A stretch of 60,208 bases of DNA from Actinomycetospora cinnamomea (GCF_003096675.1 NZ_QEKW01000024.1:1-60208), one strand, 5' to 3'. Positions 9,119 to 17,526 are shown, numbered from the stretch's first letter. Notes: generated from the sequence alone by a model not told the origin. Made by a program: numbers and translations.

Positions 9119-9457
9119 ATGAGCACCGACACCAACGCCGGGGACCGCCACTTCGCCGCCGACGGCAACATCTACGAGGCCGACGGCACCGTGGTCGGCA
9201 CCTACCAGCTCGACGAGCACGGCCACCTCGCCTCCACCTCCACCGACGAGGACGGCAACGGCTACATCGACACCGTCGTCGCCGACACCGACCACAACGG
9301 CACCTTCGAGACCGGCGTGGTCGACACCAACGCCGACGGCTACGGCGAGACCGTCCTGGTCGACACCGACGACGACGGCGACTTCGACTCGGCGGCGGTC
9401 GACACCGACGCCGACGGCACCTTCGAGACCACCGCCACCGACCCGGACGGCTTCTGA
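9119..9457 (+). CDS. Acidic DxDxDG-repeat protein
   Basis: A 112-residue, highly acidic protein with a clear internal repeat of about 11-12 residues: DEDGNGYIDTV, DTDHNGTFETG, DTNADGYGETV, DTDDDGDFDSA, DTDADGTFETT. The DxDxDG loops resemble EF-hand, dockerin and thrombospondin type-3 calcium loops but without flanking EF helices. There is no signal peptide or anchor. AGGAG lies ten bases before the ATG. It may bind Ca2+ or buffer divalent cations; this is inferred from composition only. It stands alone and is followed within a few bases by a long hairpin. Confidence 0.75.
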   Translation: MSTDTNAGDRHFAADGNIYEADGTVVGTYQLDEHGHLASTSTDEDGNGYIDTVVADTDHNGTFETGVVDTNADGYGETVLVDTDDDGDFDSAAVDTDADGTFETTATDPDGF

Positions 9458-9460
9458 CCA

Positions 9461-9504
9461 ATGTGAGCGGACCTCGCGCCTCCAGGCGCGAAGTTCGCTC
9501 ACAT
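9461..9504. terminator. Long near-perfect hairpin after the acidic protein gene
   Basis: Arms of 21 bases (9461-9481 and 9484-9504, ends ATGTGAGCG / CGCTCACAT) with two mismatches, both allowing G-U pairs, and a two-base loop. It starts three bases after the stop codon. No U-tract. Likely an intrinsic actinobacterial terminator; a dispersed palindromic repeat is the alternative. Confidence 0.7.
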
Positions 9505-9650
9505 GGGCGGGCGTGTCCGCACCGTGACCCGGCAGCGCCCCGGTGGTGACCGCCCGGTAGGTTCTCCCGCCGAGCACGGTGGTTGAGACGCTCACGCCAC
9601 CGGAGGTGCTGTCCCGTGCGCGGGACCAGGATTCTCCCCGGAGTGAGCGC

Positions 9651-10406
9651 ATGCCCGCCGTCGGCGACCAGCCCGCGATCCCCGGTCGCGACGCGCGACC
9701 GCCCGCCCCGGCGGACCGCGGACTGAACGCGGTCGCGGGCCTGCTCGAGCGCCTGGCCGACAGCCCGGGGGACGCCGACGCCGCCGACCGCGTGGTCTGG
9801 GCCGCGGCCGAGCAGGCCCTCCCCGCGCTCACCGGGGTGGCCGGGTGCGGGGTGACGGTACTGCGCCACGGCGTGCCCGAGTCGATCGCCCGCGACCTCG
9901 CGCGATTCACCCGGCTCGAGGACGTGCAGTACGCGGCCGCCGAGGGCCCGGTCGTGCAGGCCCTGCGCGAGCATCGGGTGATCACCGCCGACCGGACCGC
10001 GGCCCGGACCTGGCCCGCCTACGCGTCGTGCGCCGACGAGCTCGGCGTGCGGTCCTGCCTCGTGGTCCCGCTGTCCGCGGACGGGCGGGCGCTCGGCAGC
10101 CTCAACCTCTACGCGACCGACCCGGACGCCGACCTGTGCGCGGCACAGCCCGCCGCCCGGCTCGCCGCGGACCTCGCGTCCACCGCGCTCGCCTCGCAGC
10201 TCCGCCACGCCGCCTCCGTGAAACTGGCCGACGAGCTGCGCACCGCCCTGGAGTCACGGGCGGTGATCGAGCAGGCCAAGGGCCTGCTGATGGCGCGCGG
10301 CCACGACGACGCCGAGGCGTTCGCGGTGCTGCGCCGGATGTCGCAGAACCACAACATCAAGCTCCGCGAGGTCGCCGCCCTCGTCGTCGACCTCGCGCGC
10401 AGCTGA
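9651..10406 (+). CDS. GAF-ANTAR regulatory protein
   Basis: A 251-residue protein with a GAF sensor domain (~25-165, including GPVVQALREHRVI and SCLVVPL) and a C-terminal ANTAR RNA-binding domain (~185-245: RAVIEQAKGLLMARGHDDAEAFAVLRRMSQNHN). ANTAR proteins bind paired hairpins in nascent mRNA and prevent termination. The ATG at 9651 has GGAG seven bases upstream; a GTG at 9579 would add 24 residues. The stretch 9505-9650 holds no other gene. Target RNAs cannot be told from the window. The next gene is convergent, five bases away. Confidence 0.87.
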   Translation: MPAVGDQPAIPGRDARPPAPADRGLNAVAGLLERLADSPGDADAADRVVWAAAEQALPALTGVAGCGVTVLRHGVPESIARDLARFTRLEDVQYAAAEGPVVQALREHRVITADRTAARTWPAYASCADELGVRSCLVVPLSADGRALGSLNLYATDPDADLCAAQPAARLAADLASTALASQLRHAASVKLADELRTALESRAVIEQAKGLLMARGHDDAEAFAVLRRMSQNHNIKLREVAALVVDLARS

Positions 10407-10411
10407 GGCTC

Positions 10412-10618
10412 CTACTCCCAGGTCTGGTGACGCCGGTACGCGGCGACCACCCCCGGTGGGAGCGGGCCCACGCTGGGCACCGGCAGGCCCTGCTCGCGCG
10501 CCCACATCCGCGCGGCCTCGATCATCCCGTGGACGTTGCCCTTGCGCACCGGCTCGTCGGCGTCGTGTCGCTCGAGCGGCTTCGTGGGCTCTCGCCGAGC
10601 CCCGGCATCCGCAGCCAT
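10412..10618 (-). CDS. Truncated Lsr2-like DNA-binding protein
   Basis: A 68-residue protein whose second half matches the C-terminal DNA-binding domain of the nucleoid protein Lsr2: IEAARMWAREQGLPVPSVGPLPPGVVAAYRRHQ, where Lsr2 has I-R-x-WA-x-x-x-G-x-x-V-S-x-RGR-I-P-x-x-V-x-x-AY. The N-terminal oligomerisation domain of Lsr2 is replaced by a short polar stretch, and the RGR tripeptide that enters the AT minor groove is SVGP here. It may be a competitor or a binder with altered sequence preference. The fold call is by eye and moderately sure. Confidence 0.65.
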   Translation of the reverse strand: MAADAGARREPTKPLERHDADEPVRKGNVHGMIEAARMWAREQGLPVPSVGPLPPGVVAAYRRHQTWE

Positions 10619-10814
10619 CGCACACCTCCGATGACGTCGTCGTCATCGTCGTCCGTCGGTCCCGGCCGTCGGCGGGGACCACCGCCCTGCCCGGCGGTCC
10701 GTCGAGGTTACCCCGGTCACACCGTCGCGACGCGTTCGCCGCCCGTGCGGCCCCGAATGCCGGGCGCACCGCCGTCCGACTCCTCCGGAACCTCCCGGCT
10801 GGGAGGATCACGGC

Positions 10815-12131
10815 GTGGACGTCGCGCTCGAGATCGGGCTGGTACTGCTGTTCGTGCTGGTCGGCGGCTTCTTCGCCGCCGCCGAGATCGCGCTCGTCTC
10901 GCTGCGGGCGGGGCAGGTGTCGGCGATGGAGGAGCGCGGCGCGCGGGGCCGGGCGGTGGTCCGCCTGCGCGGCGACTCCAACCGGTTCCTGTCCGCGGTG
11001 CAGATCGGCGTGACGTTCACCGGCTTCTTCGCCTCGAGCTACGGCGGCGCGACCCTCGCCACGCGCCTCGCGCCGGGGCTGGAGGGGCTCGGGCTGCCGA
11101 TCGCGCTCGCCACGACCCTCGCGCTCGTCCTCGTCACCGCGTTCGTGTCGTACCTGTCGCTGGTCGCCGGCGAGCTCGTACCGAAGCGGCTGGCGCTGCA
11201 GAAGCCCGAGGCGGTGTCGCTGACCACGGCCCCGGTGCTCGACCGCCTGGCCTCGCTGACCCGCCCGCTCATCTGGCTGCTCTCGGTGTCGACCAACGCG
11301 GTCGTGCGGGTGCTCGGCGTCGACCCCAGGCAGACCGAGGACGAGGTCAGCGAGGACGAGCTGCGCGACATGGTGCGCACCACCAGCGCGCTCACCGCCG
11401 CCGAGCGCCGCCTGCTGAGTGACGCCTTCGCAGCCACCGACCGCGTCATCAGCGAGGTCATGGTGCCGCGCACCGAGGTCGACTTCCTCGACGCCGACGT
11501 CACCGCGGCCGACGCGGTCGCCCACGTCAGCGACCGGCCCCACTCGCGCTACCCCGTCATCGGCGAGTCCGTCGACGACGTCGTCGGCTTCGTCCACGTC
11601 CGTGACCTGCTCACCGCGCGCCCCGGCGCCGACGGCACCGCGCCGCGGCTGCGCGACCTCGCCCGCACCGTGACGGTCCTGCCCGGTAGCAAGCCCGTGC
11701 TCGACACCCTCTCGCTGATGCGCCGCGGCGGCGGGCACCTCGCCGTCGTCGTCGACGAGTACGGCGGCACCGACGGCATCGTCACCGTCGAGGACCTCGT
11801 CGAGGAGATCGTCGGCGAGATCCGCGACGAGTACGACCCCAAGGCGGTGCCCGCGCGGCCGCTCGCCGAGGGCGTCCACGAGGCCGACGGCCTGCTGCAC
11901 CGCAGCGACGTCGCCGAGCAGACCGGGGTCACGCTGCCCGAGGGGCCGTTCGACACCCTCGGCGGGTTCGTGCTGCAGGAGCTGGGGCGGATGCCGAAGG
12001 TCGGGGACGTCGTCGAGGACCTGGGCCACCGCTTCACCGTCGCCGCCGTCGACGGTCGACGCGTGGCCCGGGTGCGCATCACGCCGCTGGCCACCCACGG
12101 CGCCGAGGCGGAGGGCCGCCGCGAGTCCTGA
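10815..12131 (+). CDS. CNNM/CorC-type membrane protein (DUF21-CBS-CorC_HlyC)
   Basis: A 438-residue protein with an N-terminal DUF21 membrane domain of about four spans (IGLVLLFVLVGGFFAAAEIAL through AFVSYLSLVAGELVPKRLAL), two CBS domains (~210-335, with VMVPRTEVDFL and AVVVDEYGGTDGIVTVEDLVEEIVGEI) and a C-terminal CorC/HlyC domain (~350-425). Older annotation calls these hemolysins; CNNM/CorC members move or sense Mg2+. Start is GTG. It stands alone on its strand, followed after ~70 bp by a GNAT gene. Role in Mg2+/Co2+ balance is inferred from family. Confidence 0.9.
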   Translation: MDVALEIGLVLLFVLVGGFFAAAEIALVSLRAGQVSAMEERGARGRAVVRLRGDSNRFLSAVQIGVTFTGFFASSYGGATLATRLAPGLEGLGLPIALATTLALVLVTAFVSYLSLVAGELVPKRLALQKPEAVSLTTAPVLDRLASLTRPLIWLLSVSTNAVVRVLGVDPRQTEDEVSEDELRDMVRTTSALTAAERRLLSDAFAATDRVISEVMVPRTEVDFLDADVTAADAVAHVSDRPHSRYPVIGESVDDVVGFVHVRDLLTARPGADGTAPRLRDLARTVTVLPGSKPVLDTLSLMRRGGGHLAVVVDEYGGTDGIVTVEDLVEEIVGEIRDEYDPKAVPARPLAEGVHEADGLLHRSDVAEQTGVTLPEGPFDTLGGFVLQELGRMPKVGDVVEDLGHRFTVAAVDGRRVARVRITPLATHGAEAEGRRES

Positions 12132-12202
12132 GTCACCGGCGGGGCGCCCCCGGCGGGAGCAGGATGGGAAGCGGTCGTGCCACCGCACCGAGGAGGAGAC
12201 CG

Positions 12203-12556
12203 ATGGACGACGAGAGCGACGTCCGGGTGGACGAGGACCTCGACCGCGGCGCGTTCGTATTGCGTGTCGACGGTGTCGAGGCAGGACGGGCGGACGTGCG
12301 GCGCCGCCGGGGCGACGCGCCGGCGATCGTGCTGGTGCACACCGAGGTCGACGAGGCGTACGCCGGTCGGGGGCTGGCCGGCCGGGTCGTGCGCGCGGTG
12401 TTCGACGCCGCCCGCGCCGAGGGTGTCGCGGTCGTGCCGCGCTGCCCCTACGCGCAGCGGTGGCTGCGCTCCCACCCCGAGTACCTCGTCGACGTGCCGC
12501 CGCGCGACCGCGCGGAGCTGGGCCTGAGCGAGCCGCAGACCGAGGAGGCGTCGTGA
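12203..12556 (+). CDS. YjdJ-type small GNAT acetyltransferase
   Basis: A 117-residue member of the short GNAT group (PF14542). The core is VHTEVDEAYAGRGLAGRVVRAVFDAAR (the acetyl-CoA loop with AGRGLAGR) followed by VVPRCPYAQRWLRSHPEY, characteristic of the group. Substrate unknown. GAGGAGGAG lies a few bases before the ATG. The stop overlaps the GTG of the next gene (GTGA), so both are translated together. Confidence 0.87.
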   Translation: MDDESDVRVDEDLDRGAFVLRVDGVEAGRADVRRRRGDAPAIVLVHTEVDEAYAGRGLAGRVVRAVFDAARAEGVAVVPRCPYAQRWLRSHPEYLVDVPPRDRAELGLSEPQTEEAS

Positions 12557-12894
12557 CCACGGAGATCGACCCGCACGCGCTGCCGTCGGGTACGGGCTGC
12601 GTCGAGTGCGAGGAGTCCGGTGGCTGGTGGTTCCACCTGCGCCGCTGCGCCGCCTGCGGGCACATCGGCTGTTGCGACTCCTCGCCGGGCCAGCACGCCA
12701 CCCGCCACGCCCGCGAGCACGACCACCCGATCCTGACCAGCTTCGAGCCGGGCGAGGACTGGTTCTTCGACGACCGCGACGGATCGGTGATCCACGGCCC
12801 CGTGCTCGCCGGGGCGCAGAACCACCCGGAGGACCAGGGCGTGCCCGGGCCCACGGACCGGGTGCCGGCCGACTGGCGCCGCCGGCTGCACTGA
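12553..12894 (+). CDS. UBP-type zinc-finger protein
   Basis: A 113-residue protein with the ZnF-UBP cysteine/histidine pattern: CVEC, RRCAACGHIGCCD, then HATRHAREHDHPI. In eukaryotes this fold binds ubiquitin tails; bacterial stand-alone copies have no firm function. The C-terminal region (EDWFFDDRDGSVI) is conserved in the bacterial group. Co-translated with the GNAT gene. Its TGA abuts the convergent stop of the flavin reductase (TGATCA), with no intergenic space. Confidence 0.85.
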   Translation: MTTEIDPHALPSGTGCVECEESGGWWFHLRRCAACGHIGCCDSSPGQHATRHAREHDHPILTSFEPGEDWFFDDRDGSVIHGPVLAGAQNHPEDQGVPGPTDRVPADWRRRLH

Positions 12895-13602
12895 TCAGCC
12901 GGTGGGGCCGAACCGCTCCACACGGATGGTCCCGGCGGGCTGGCCCGCGTCGACGAGCAGCGTCTCCATCGCGCCGGTGAAGCGCGCCGAGCCGCACAGG
13001 TAGACCGTGGTCTCGGGGTCGACGAGCGCGGCGATCGCCTCGGCGTCGAGGCGCCCGGCGTGGTCGGCACCGGGCTCGCGGGTCAGGGCGATGCGGGCGC
13101 CGGCGGCCTCGAGCTCGCCGGCGTAGGGCAGCCGGGCGCGGGTGGTGGCGCTGACCGCGAGGCGCAGCCGCTCGGGGTGCCCGAGGTCGACGCCGTGGCG
13201 CAGCATGCCGACCAGCGGGGCCACGCCGCTGCCGCCACCGATCCCGATCGCGGGGGTGCGCCCGCTCCAGACGAACCAGCGCCCGATGGGCCCGCGCACC
13301 TCGAGCTCGTCGCCCGGCTCGACGACGTCGGCGAGGTAGGTCGACACCTCGCCGTCGTCGATCCGCTCGACGAACAGCTCGACGAGGTCGTCCGCGGGCG
13401 CCGACGCCACCGAGTACGAGCGCTGCGCGGTGTAGCCGTCGGGCGCGCGCAGGCGCACCACGTAGTGCTGGCCGGGGTGGTGCTGGACGCGCTCGGGCAC
13501 CGCGAACCGCAGCACCACGGCGTCGACCGCGGGGTGCGCGACCTCGACGACCCGCGCGTCGCGCCACCGCGCGGCCGCCCGCCGGTCGTTCGGCCCGCCC
13601 AC
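12895..13602 (-). CDS. FAD/NAD-binding ferredoxin-reductase-type oxidoreductase
   Basis: A 235-residue flavoprotein with the FAD-binding RSYSVAS motif, a phosphate-binding GPIGRWF block, the NAD(P) motif GIGGGSGVAPLVGM and the C-terminal YLCGSARF. It has no iron-sulfur domain. GTG start. It lies 28 bases downstream of the sulfite-oxidase-like gene on the same strand; this pairing recurs in actinobacteria, and the flavoprotein probably supplies electrons to, or takes them from, the molybdoenzyme. Confidence 0.87.
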   Translation of the reverse strand: MGGPNDRRAAARWRDARVVEVAHPAVDAVVLRFAVPERVQHHPGQHYVVRLRAPDGYTAQRSYSVASAPADDLVELFVERIDDGEVSTYLADVVEPGDELEVRGPIGRWFVWSGRTPAIGIGGGSGVAPLVGMLRHGVDLGHPERLRLAVSATTRARLPYAGELEAAGARIALTREPGADHAGRLDAEAIAALVDPETTVYLCGSARFTGAMETLLVDAGQPAGTIRVERFGPTG

Positions 13603-13630
13603 GCGATCGTCGGGGGCACCGAGACCGTCG

Positions 13631-14242
13631 TCAGTCCCCGTCGAAGCGCTGCTCGCGCCAGGGGTCGCCCCGCTGGTGATAGCCGTTCACCTCCCAGAAG
13701 CCGGGCTCGTCGTGGTCGAGCAGGGTGATCTTCGTGATCCACTTGGCGGACTTCCAGAAGTACAGGTGCGGCACGAGCATGCGCACCGGCCCGCCGTGCT
13801 CACGGGTCAGCGGCTTGCCCTCGTGCTCCCAGACCAGCCACGCCTTGCCGCCGCGCACGTCGTCGAGCGGCAGGTTGGTGGTGTAGCCGGTGGTCGACGT
13901 CTCGACGATGAACTTCGCCTCCGGCGCCACCCCCACCGCGTCGAGCAGCGTGTCGACGGAGATGCCGGTGAAGTTGGTGTCGAGCTTCGACCACGTGGTC
14001 ACGCAGTGGATGTCGCCCGCGTAGACCGACGGCGGCAGCAGCCGCAGCTCCCGCAGCGTCCAGGTCGTGGGGGTGTCGACGAGGCCGTCGACGGTGACCG
14101 TCCACCGGTCGGGGTCCACGCGTGGCGTGGCCTCCGCGGTGAGCACCGGCCACCCCGCGCCCACGTCGTACTGCCCCGGGGGCAGTCGGGGGTCGCGCTC
14201 CCGCCGTCGGCCGACAAAGCCCCGCGTGGTCGCCACGATCAT
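13631..14242 (-). CDS. Sulfite-oxidase-like molybdopterin oxidoreductase (YedY/MsrP-like fold)
   Basis: A 203-residue molybdenum cofactor enzyme of the sulfite oxidase superfamily. The molybdenum-ligating cysteine is in DIHCVTTWS (about Cys80) and the cofactor-binding tail is LVPHLYFWKSAKWI. No signal peptide or dimerisation domain is present, so it is likely cytoplasmic and not a classical sulfite oxidase. The ATG at 14242 has GGAG close upstream. First gene of a two-gene operon with the flavin reductase. Substrate unknown. Confidence 0.88.
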   Translation of the reverse strand: MIVATTRGFVGRRRERDPRLPPGQYDVGAGWPVLTAEATPRVDPDRWTVTVDGLVDTPTTWTLRELRLLPPSVYAGDIHCVTTWSKLDTNFTGISVDTLLDAVGVAPEAKFIVETSTTGYTTNLPLDDVRGGKAWLVWEHEGKPLTREHGGPVRMLVPHLYFWKSAKWITKITLLDHDEPGFWEVNGYHQRGDPWREQRFDGD

Positions 14243-14447
14243 CACTCCGTCTCGACCGTCGTCCTGTGACTCGCCGCCGACAGTAGTGAACAACCGTCCC
14301 GCCGTGCCTCGTCGACGACGCATTCCCACGTGACCCCGGCGACGGCACGGGGTCGACGGCGACCCGGTGCCGTGGCCACGATGGGGCGCGACGTCGACCC
14401 ATCCGGCGTGCTCGTGTCCCGCACCCCTCCGGAGAGGACCGACACCC

Positions 14448-14858
14448 ATGCGCACGATCGAGACCGTCACCCTGGAGGACGCCCGCCGCGTCATCGCCGC
14501 GGGCGAGCAGGAGGCCGACAGCCAGGGTCAGCCGATGAACATCGCCGTCGTCGACGCGGGCGGGGTCCTCGTGGCGCACGTCCGTCAGGACGGCGCCTGG
14601 ATCGGGAGCGTCGACGTCGCCATCAACAAGGCCTTCAGCGCGCGGGCGTTCGACGTCTCGACGCAGGGCCTCGCGGAGAACGCCCAGCCCGGCGGCCAGT
14701 TCTACGGCATCCAGGACTCCAACCACGGTCGCATCATGATCTTCGCGGGCGGAGTGCCGCTGATGTCGGGCGACGCCGTGGTGGGCGCCGTCGGCGTCAG
14801 CGGCGGCACCGGGGACCAGGACCAGGCCGTCGCCTCCGCGGCGGCCGCCGCCCTGTAG
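14448..14858 (+). CDS. GlcG/HbpS-family heme-degrading-type protein
   Basis: A 136-residue protein of the GlcG/HbpS family: an N-terminal helix (LEDARRVIAAGEQEA), the strand MNIAVVDAGGVLVAHVR, the INKAFSARAF segment, and the glycine-rich C-terminal GAVGVSGGTGDQD. HbpS of Streptomyces binds heme and iron and works with a two-component system; other members sit next to glycolate oxidase. No secretion signal is seen here. GGAGAGG lies before the ATG. Function cannot be refined from context. Confidence 0.85.
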   Translation: MRTIETVTLEDARRVIAAGEQEADSQGQPMNIAVVDAGGVLVAHVRQDGAWIGSVDVAINKAFSARAFDVSTQGLAENAQPGGQFYGIQDSNHGRIMIFAGGVPLMSGDAVVGAVGVSGGTGDQDQAVASAAAAAL

Positions 14859-14924
14859 GGGGAATCGCGGGACGGGAGCGGCGGTTGTCGACGACCAGAC
14901 GGTCCCGTCCCGCGAGGAGCTGCC

Positions 14925-15986
14925 GTGCCGACCCCGTCCGAGCCGCTCGAGCAGCTGGGCTTCCTCACGATCGGCCTGTTCGACGGGGACGACCCGGCCC
15001 CGGGCATGGAGAGCACGCTGCGGGTCATCGAGCTGGGCGAGCAGCTCGGCTTCGACAGCGCCTACCTGCGACACCGCCACTTCCAGACCGGCATCTCGTC
15101 CCCCGTGGCGATCATGGCGGCGGCCTCGCAGCGCACGCGCCACATCGCGATGGGGACGGCGGTCACGCCGCTGGCCTGGGAGAACCCGGTCCGCCTGGCC
15201 GAGGACCTCGCGACCGTCGACCTGCTCGCCGGCGGCCGCATCCACCCCGGGGTCTCGGTCGGCCCGCCGATGAACTGGGAGCACGTGCGGGGCGCGCTCT
15301 ACCCCGACACCGCCGACGCGGAGGACTTCTCCTACGAGCGCGTCCTCCGGTTCGTGCGGCACCTGCGCGGCACGCCCGCGAGCACGTTCGCCGGGACGCG
15401 GGGCACGGAGCAGTTCTCCGCCCGCGTCGAGCCCCACTCCCCCGGCCTCGCCGACCGCGTCTGGTACGGCGCGGCGAGCCGGCGGTCGGCGGCATGGGCC
15501 GGCGAGCAGGGCCTCAACCTGCTCACCAGCAGCGTCGTCAGGCCCGAGCCCGCCGACGAGCGCTCCGACGGCACCTGGGACTTCGCGGCGATCCAGGCCG
15601 AGCAGATCCGTGCGTTCCGCGCCGACCACCCCGCCGGGGCGCGGGCGCGCGTGTCGCAGGGCCTGGTCGTCATCCCCACCGACTCGGCCACCGCCGCGCA
15701 GCGCGCGACGTACGCGGCGTACGTGGAGGCCCGGCAGCCGCGCACGGCCCGTCCGCAGGGACCGGGCCTGCTCTTCGCCCCGGACCTGCTGGGGACCTCG
15801 GCGGAGATCGCCGAGGCGCTGTACGCCCATGCCGGGTTCCGCGAGGTCCGCGAGGTCGTCTTCGCCCTGCCGTTCAGCTTCGAGCACGACGACCACGTGC
15901 AGATCCTCAGCGACATGGCCACGAAGCTCGGCCCGGCGCTGGGGTGGTCGCCGACGGTGGGCCGACCGGCGGTCGCGGCCCGTTGA
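14925..15986 (+). CDS. Luciferase-like (LLM class) flavin oxidoreductase
   Basis: A 353-residue TIM-barrel flavin monooxygenase or oxidoreductase. Typical segments are GFDSAYLRHRHF near the N-terminus, RTRHIAMGTAVTPLAWENPVRLAEDLATVDLLAGGR and VWYGAASRRSAAWA. It uses FMNH2 or F420 in related proteins; the cofactor cannot be decided here. GTG start with GAGGAG six bases upstream. Same direction as its neighbours but separated by ~65 and ~45 bp. Confidence 0.87.
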   Translation: MPTPSEPLEQLGFLTIGLFDGDDPAPGMESTLRVIELGEQLGFDSAYLRHRHFQTGISSPVAIMAAASQRTRHIAMGTAVTPLAWENPVRLAEDLATVDLLAGGRIHPGVSVGPPMNWEHVRGALYPDTADAEDFSYERVLRFVRHLRGTPASTFAGTRGTEQFSARVEPHSPGLADRVWYGAASRRSAAWAGEQGLNLLTSSVVRPEPADERSDGTWDFAAIQAEQIRAFRADHPAGARARVSQGLVVIPTDSATAAQRATYAAYVEARQPRTARPQGPGLLFAPDLLGTSAEIAEALYAHAGFREVREVVFALPFSFEHDDHVQILSDMATKLGPALGWSPTVGRPAVAAR

Positions 15987-16032
15987 CACCGCGGGGGTGA
16001 ACGTGCAAAGACGGCGTCGGACGGAGGCGGCG

Positions 16033-17124
16033 ATGGCGCACGACCCCCACGGACCGGACCGGACGGTGGCCCCCGGCGAGCTGCAGCGGTGCCTGCAACG
16101 GGTCTTCGAACGGCTCGGGCTCGATGGCGAGGACGCCGGGCCTCTCGCCGGCCTGCTGCTGGACTCGGAGCTCCGCGGGCACCGCGATCACGGTGTGGCG
16201 GCCGTGGGGATCCTGGGCGACTTCTACCGGGGCGGGTCGCTCAACCCGCGTCCGCAGGTCCGGGTGGTACGGGAGACCCGCGGCGCCCTGCTGCTCCACG
16301 GAGACCGGGGCTGCGGCCCCGGCGCCCCCGCCCGGGCGATGCAGTGGTGCATCGACCGCGCCCGCGAGGGCGGGGGCGTGGCCGCGGCCGCCCTCGACGC
16401 ATGGCAACTGCTCGTCGCCGGCCCCTCCGTGCGACGCGCCGCGGAGGCGGGCGTGGTCGGCTTCGCCTGCACGAACTTCGCCCCGCTGGTGGCCCCGCCC
16501 GGAGGACGCTCCGCCGTCTTCGGCACCAACCCGCTCGCGTACGGGCTCCCCACCCGGCGGCATCCGCCCGTGGTGCTGGACATGTCCACCAGCACCAGCT
16601 CGATGCAGAAGGTCCGGCTGGCCGCAGAGGGCGGGTCGACGGTGCCCGAGGGCATCGTGCTCGACGCCGACGGCGAGGCTGCCGTCGATCCGCAGGCGCT
16701 GTTCGCCGGCGGATCGTTGGCGCCGCTGGGCAGCCCCCTCGTCCCGCACAAGGGGTTCGGGCTGGCCCTGCTCGTCGATGCCCTCACCGGGGTGCTGAGC
16801 GGGGGCCGGTTCGCCCGCGAGGTCGAGCGAGGTCCCGCGGCGTGCTTCTTCGCGGCGCTCGATCCCGAGTGGTTCCTCCCCGGCGGCGAGTTCGCCGCAC
16901 GGATGGACGAGCAGATCGACCAGGTGAAGGCGACCCCGGTCAGGGCCGGTTGCTCCGAGATCGTCGTTCCCGGAGAGGGCGGCGAACGACTGCGACAGCA
17001 GCGCATCGCCCAGGACTCGATCCCGATCTCCGACGCGAGCTGGCGACTCCTCGCCGCCCGCTGCGAGGAACTCGACGTCGCTCTCCCCGGCTTCCGCAGC
17101 GACGGACCGACGGTGCCGTCCTGA
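16033..17124 (+). CDS. Ldh2-family malate/lactate-type dehydrogenase
   Basis: A 363-residue NAD(P)-dependent oxidoreductase of the Ldh2/MDH2/YlbC family, which reduces 2-oxo acids or cyclic imines. Family marks include LLLDSELRGHRDHGV (the general-acid histidine region), GRSAVFGTNPLAYGLP, VLDMSTSTSSMQKV and VPHKGFGLALLVDALTGVLSGG. ATG with an upstream GGAGGCGG. Length is normal. The catalytic-region histidine is kept. No pathway neighbour identifies the substrate. Confidence 0.88.
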   Translation: MAHDPHGPDRTVAPGELQRCLQRVFERLGLDGEDAGPLAGLLLDSELRGHRDHGVAAVGILGDFYRGGSLNPRPQVRVVRETRGALLLHGDRGCGPGAPARAMQWCIDRAREGGGVAAAALDAWQLLVAGPSVRRAAEAGVVGFACTNFAPLVAPPGGRSAVFGTNPLAYGLPTRRHPPVVLDMSTSTSSMQKVRLAAEGGSTVPEGIVLDADGEAAVDPQALFAGGSLAPLGSPLVPHKGFGLALLVDALTGVLSGGRFAREVERGPAACFFAALDPEWFLPGGEFAARMDEQIDQVKATPVRAGCSEIVVPGEGGERLRQQRIAQDSIPISDASWRLLAARCEELDVALPGFRSDGPTVPS

Positions 17125-17127
17125 TCG

Positions 17128-17451
17128 CCGACGAGACCGTAGCCCGCCAACGCCGCGTCGTCGTCCACCCCGGCCGGGCCGGCGTCGAGGTGTCGGCGGC
17201 GACCACCTCCCGGTCGTAGCCGCCGCGCGCGCCGTGCTGGGGGTCGGGCTGGGCGTCGGCGTCGATGATCCACTCCTAGGCCCACCGTGTGACCTGGACC
17301 GCGACGTGCTCCCAGCGGCGAACACCGCGGCCAGCCGGCGCTTCTGCCTGTCGGTGAGCAGCGAGAGCCGGGTGCGCAGCACACGGAGCGCGGTAGAGCG
17401 GGTCCCGGCGCGGCCGCGGTGCCCGAAGGGTGCCCTGCTGGGCGGCGCCCC
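17128..17451 (-). pseudogene. Decayed ISL3-type transposase fragment
   Basis: Minus-strand frames here carry pieces that match actinobacterial ISL3 transposases when read across frames: QQGTL, GHRGR, RDPLYRA, LSLLTDRQKRRLAAVFA, EHVAVQVTRWA, then IIDADAQPDPQHGAR. In intact relatives these occur in this order in one frame (LLTxRQxxRLxxLFA, then HVxVxxTxxxYQRxIxAYRxPD). Here at least two frameshifts separate them and there is no usable start or complete catalytic domain. I place the 3' limit loosely. Recognition is from memory of the family pattern, not from a search. Confidence 0.6.
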
Positions 17452-17526
17452 TGGGTCGGTGAGCTGCACCCGGTCGCCCGGGCGGAACGGGCCCGACCGC
17501 ACGGGGCCGCGCTCCTCGTCCGTCAC
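17452..17526 (-). pseudogene. Fragment resembling the 5' end of trmI (tRNA m1A58 methyltransferase)
   Basis: From a GTG at 17526 the frame reads VTDEERGPVRSGPFRPGDR then VQLTDP, closely like the N-terminus of actinobacterial TrmI (GPFRxGDRVQLTDPKGR). Homology ends exactly where ISL3-like sequence begins (after LTDP). So this looks like a broken end of trmI joined to a transposase remnant. About 25 residues survive; the call rests on a short but distinctive match. Confidence 0.5.
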
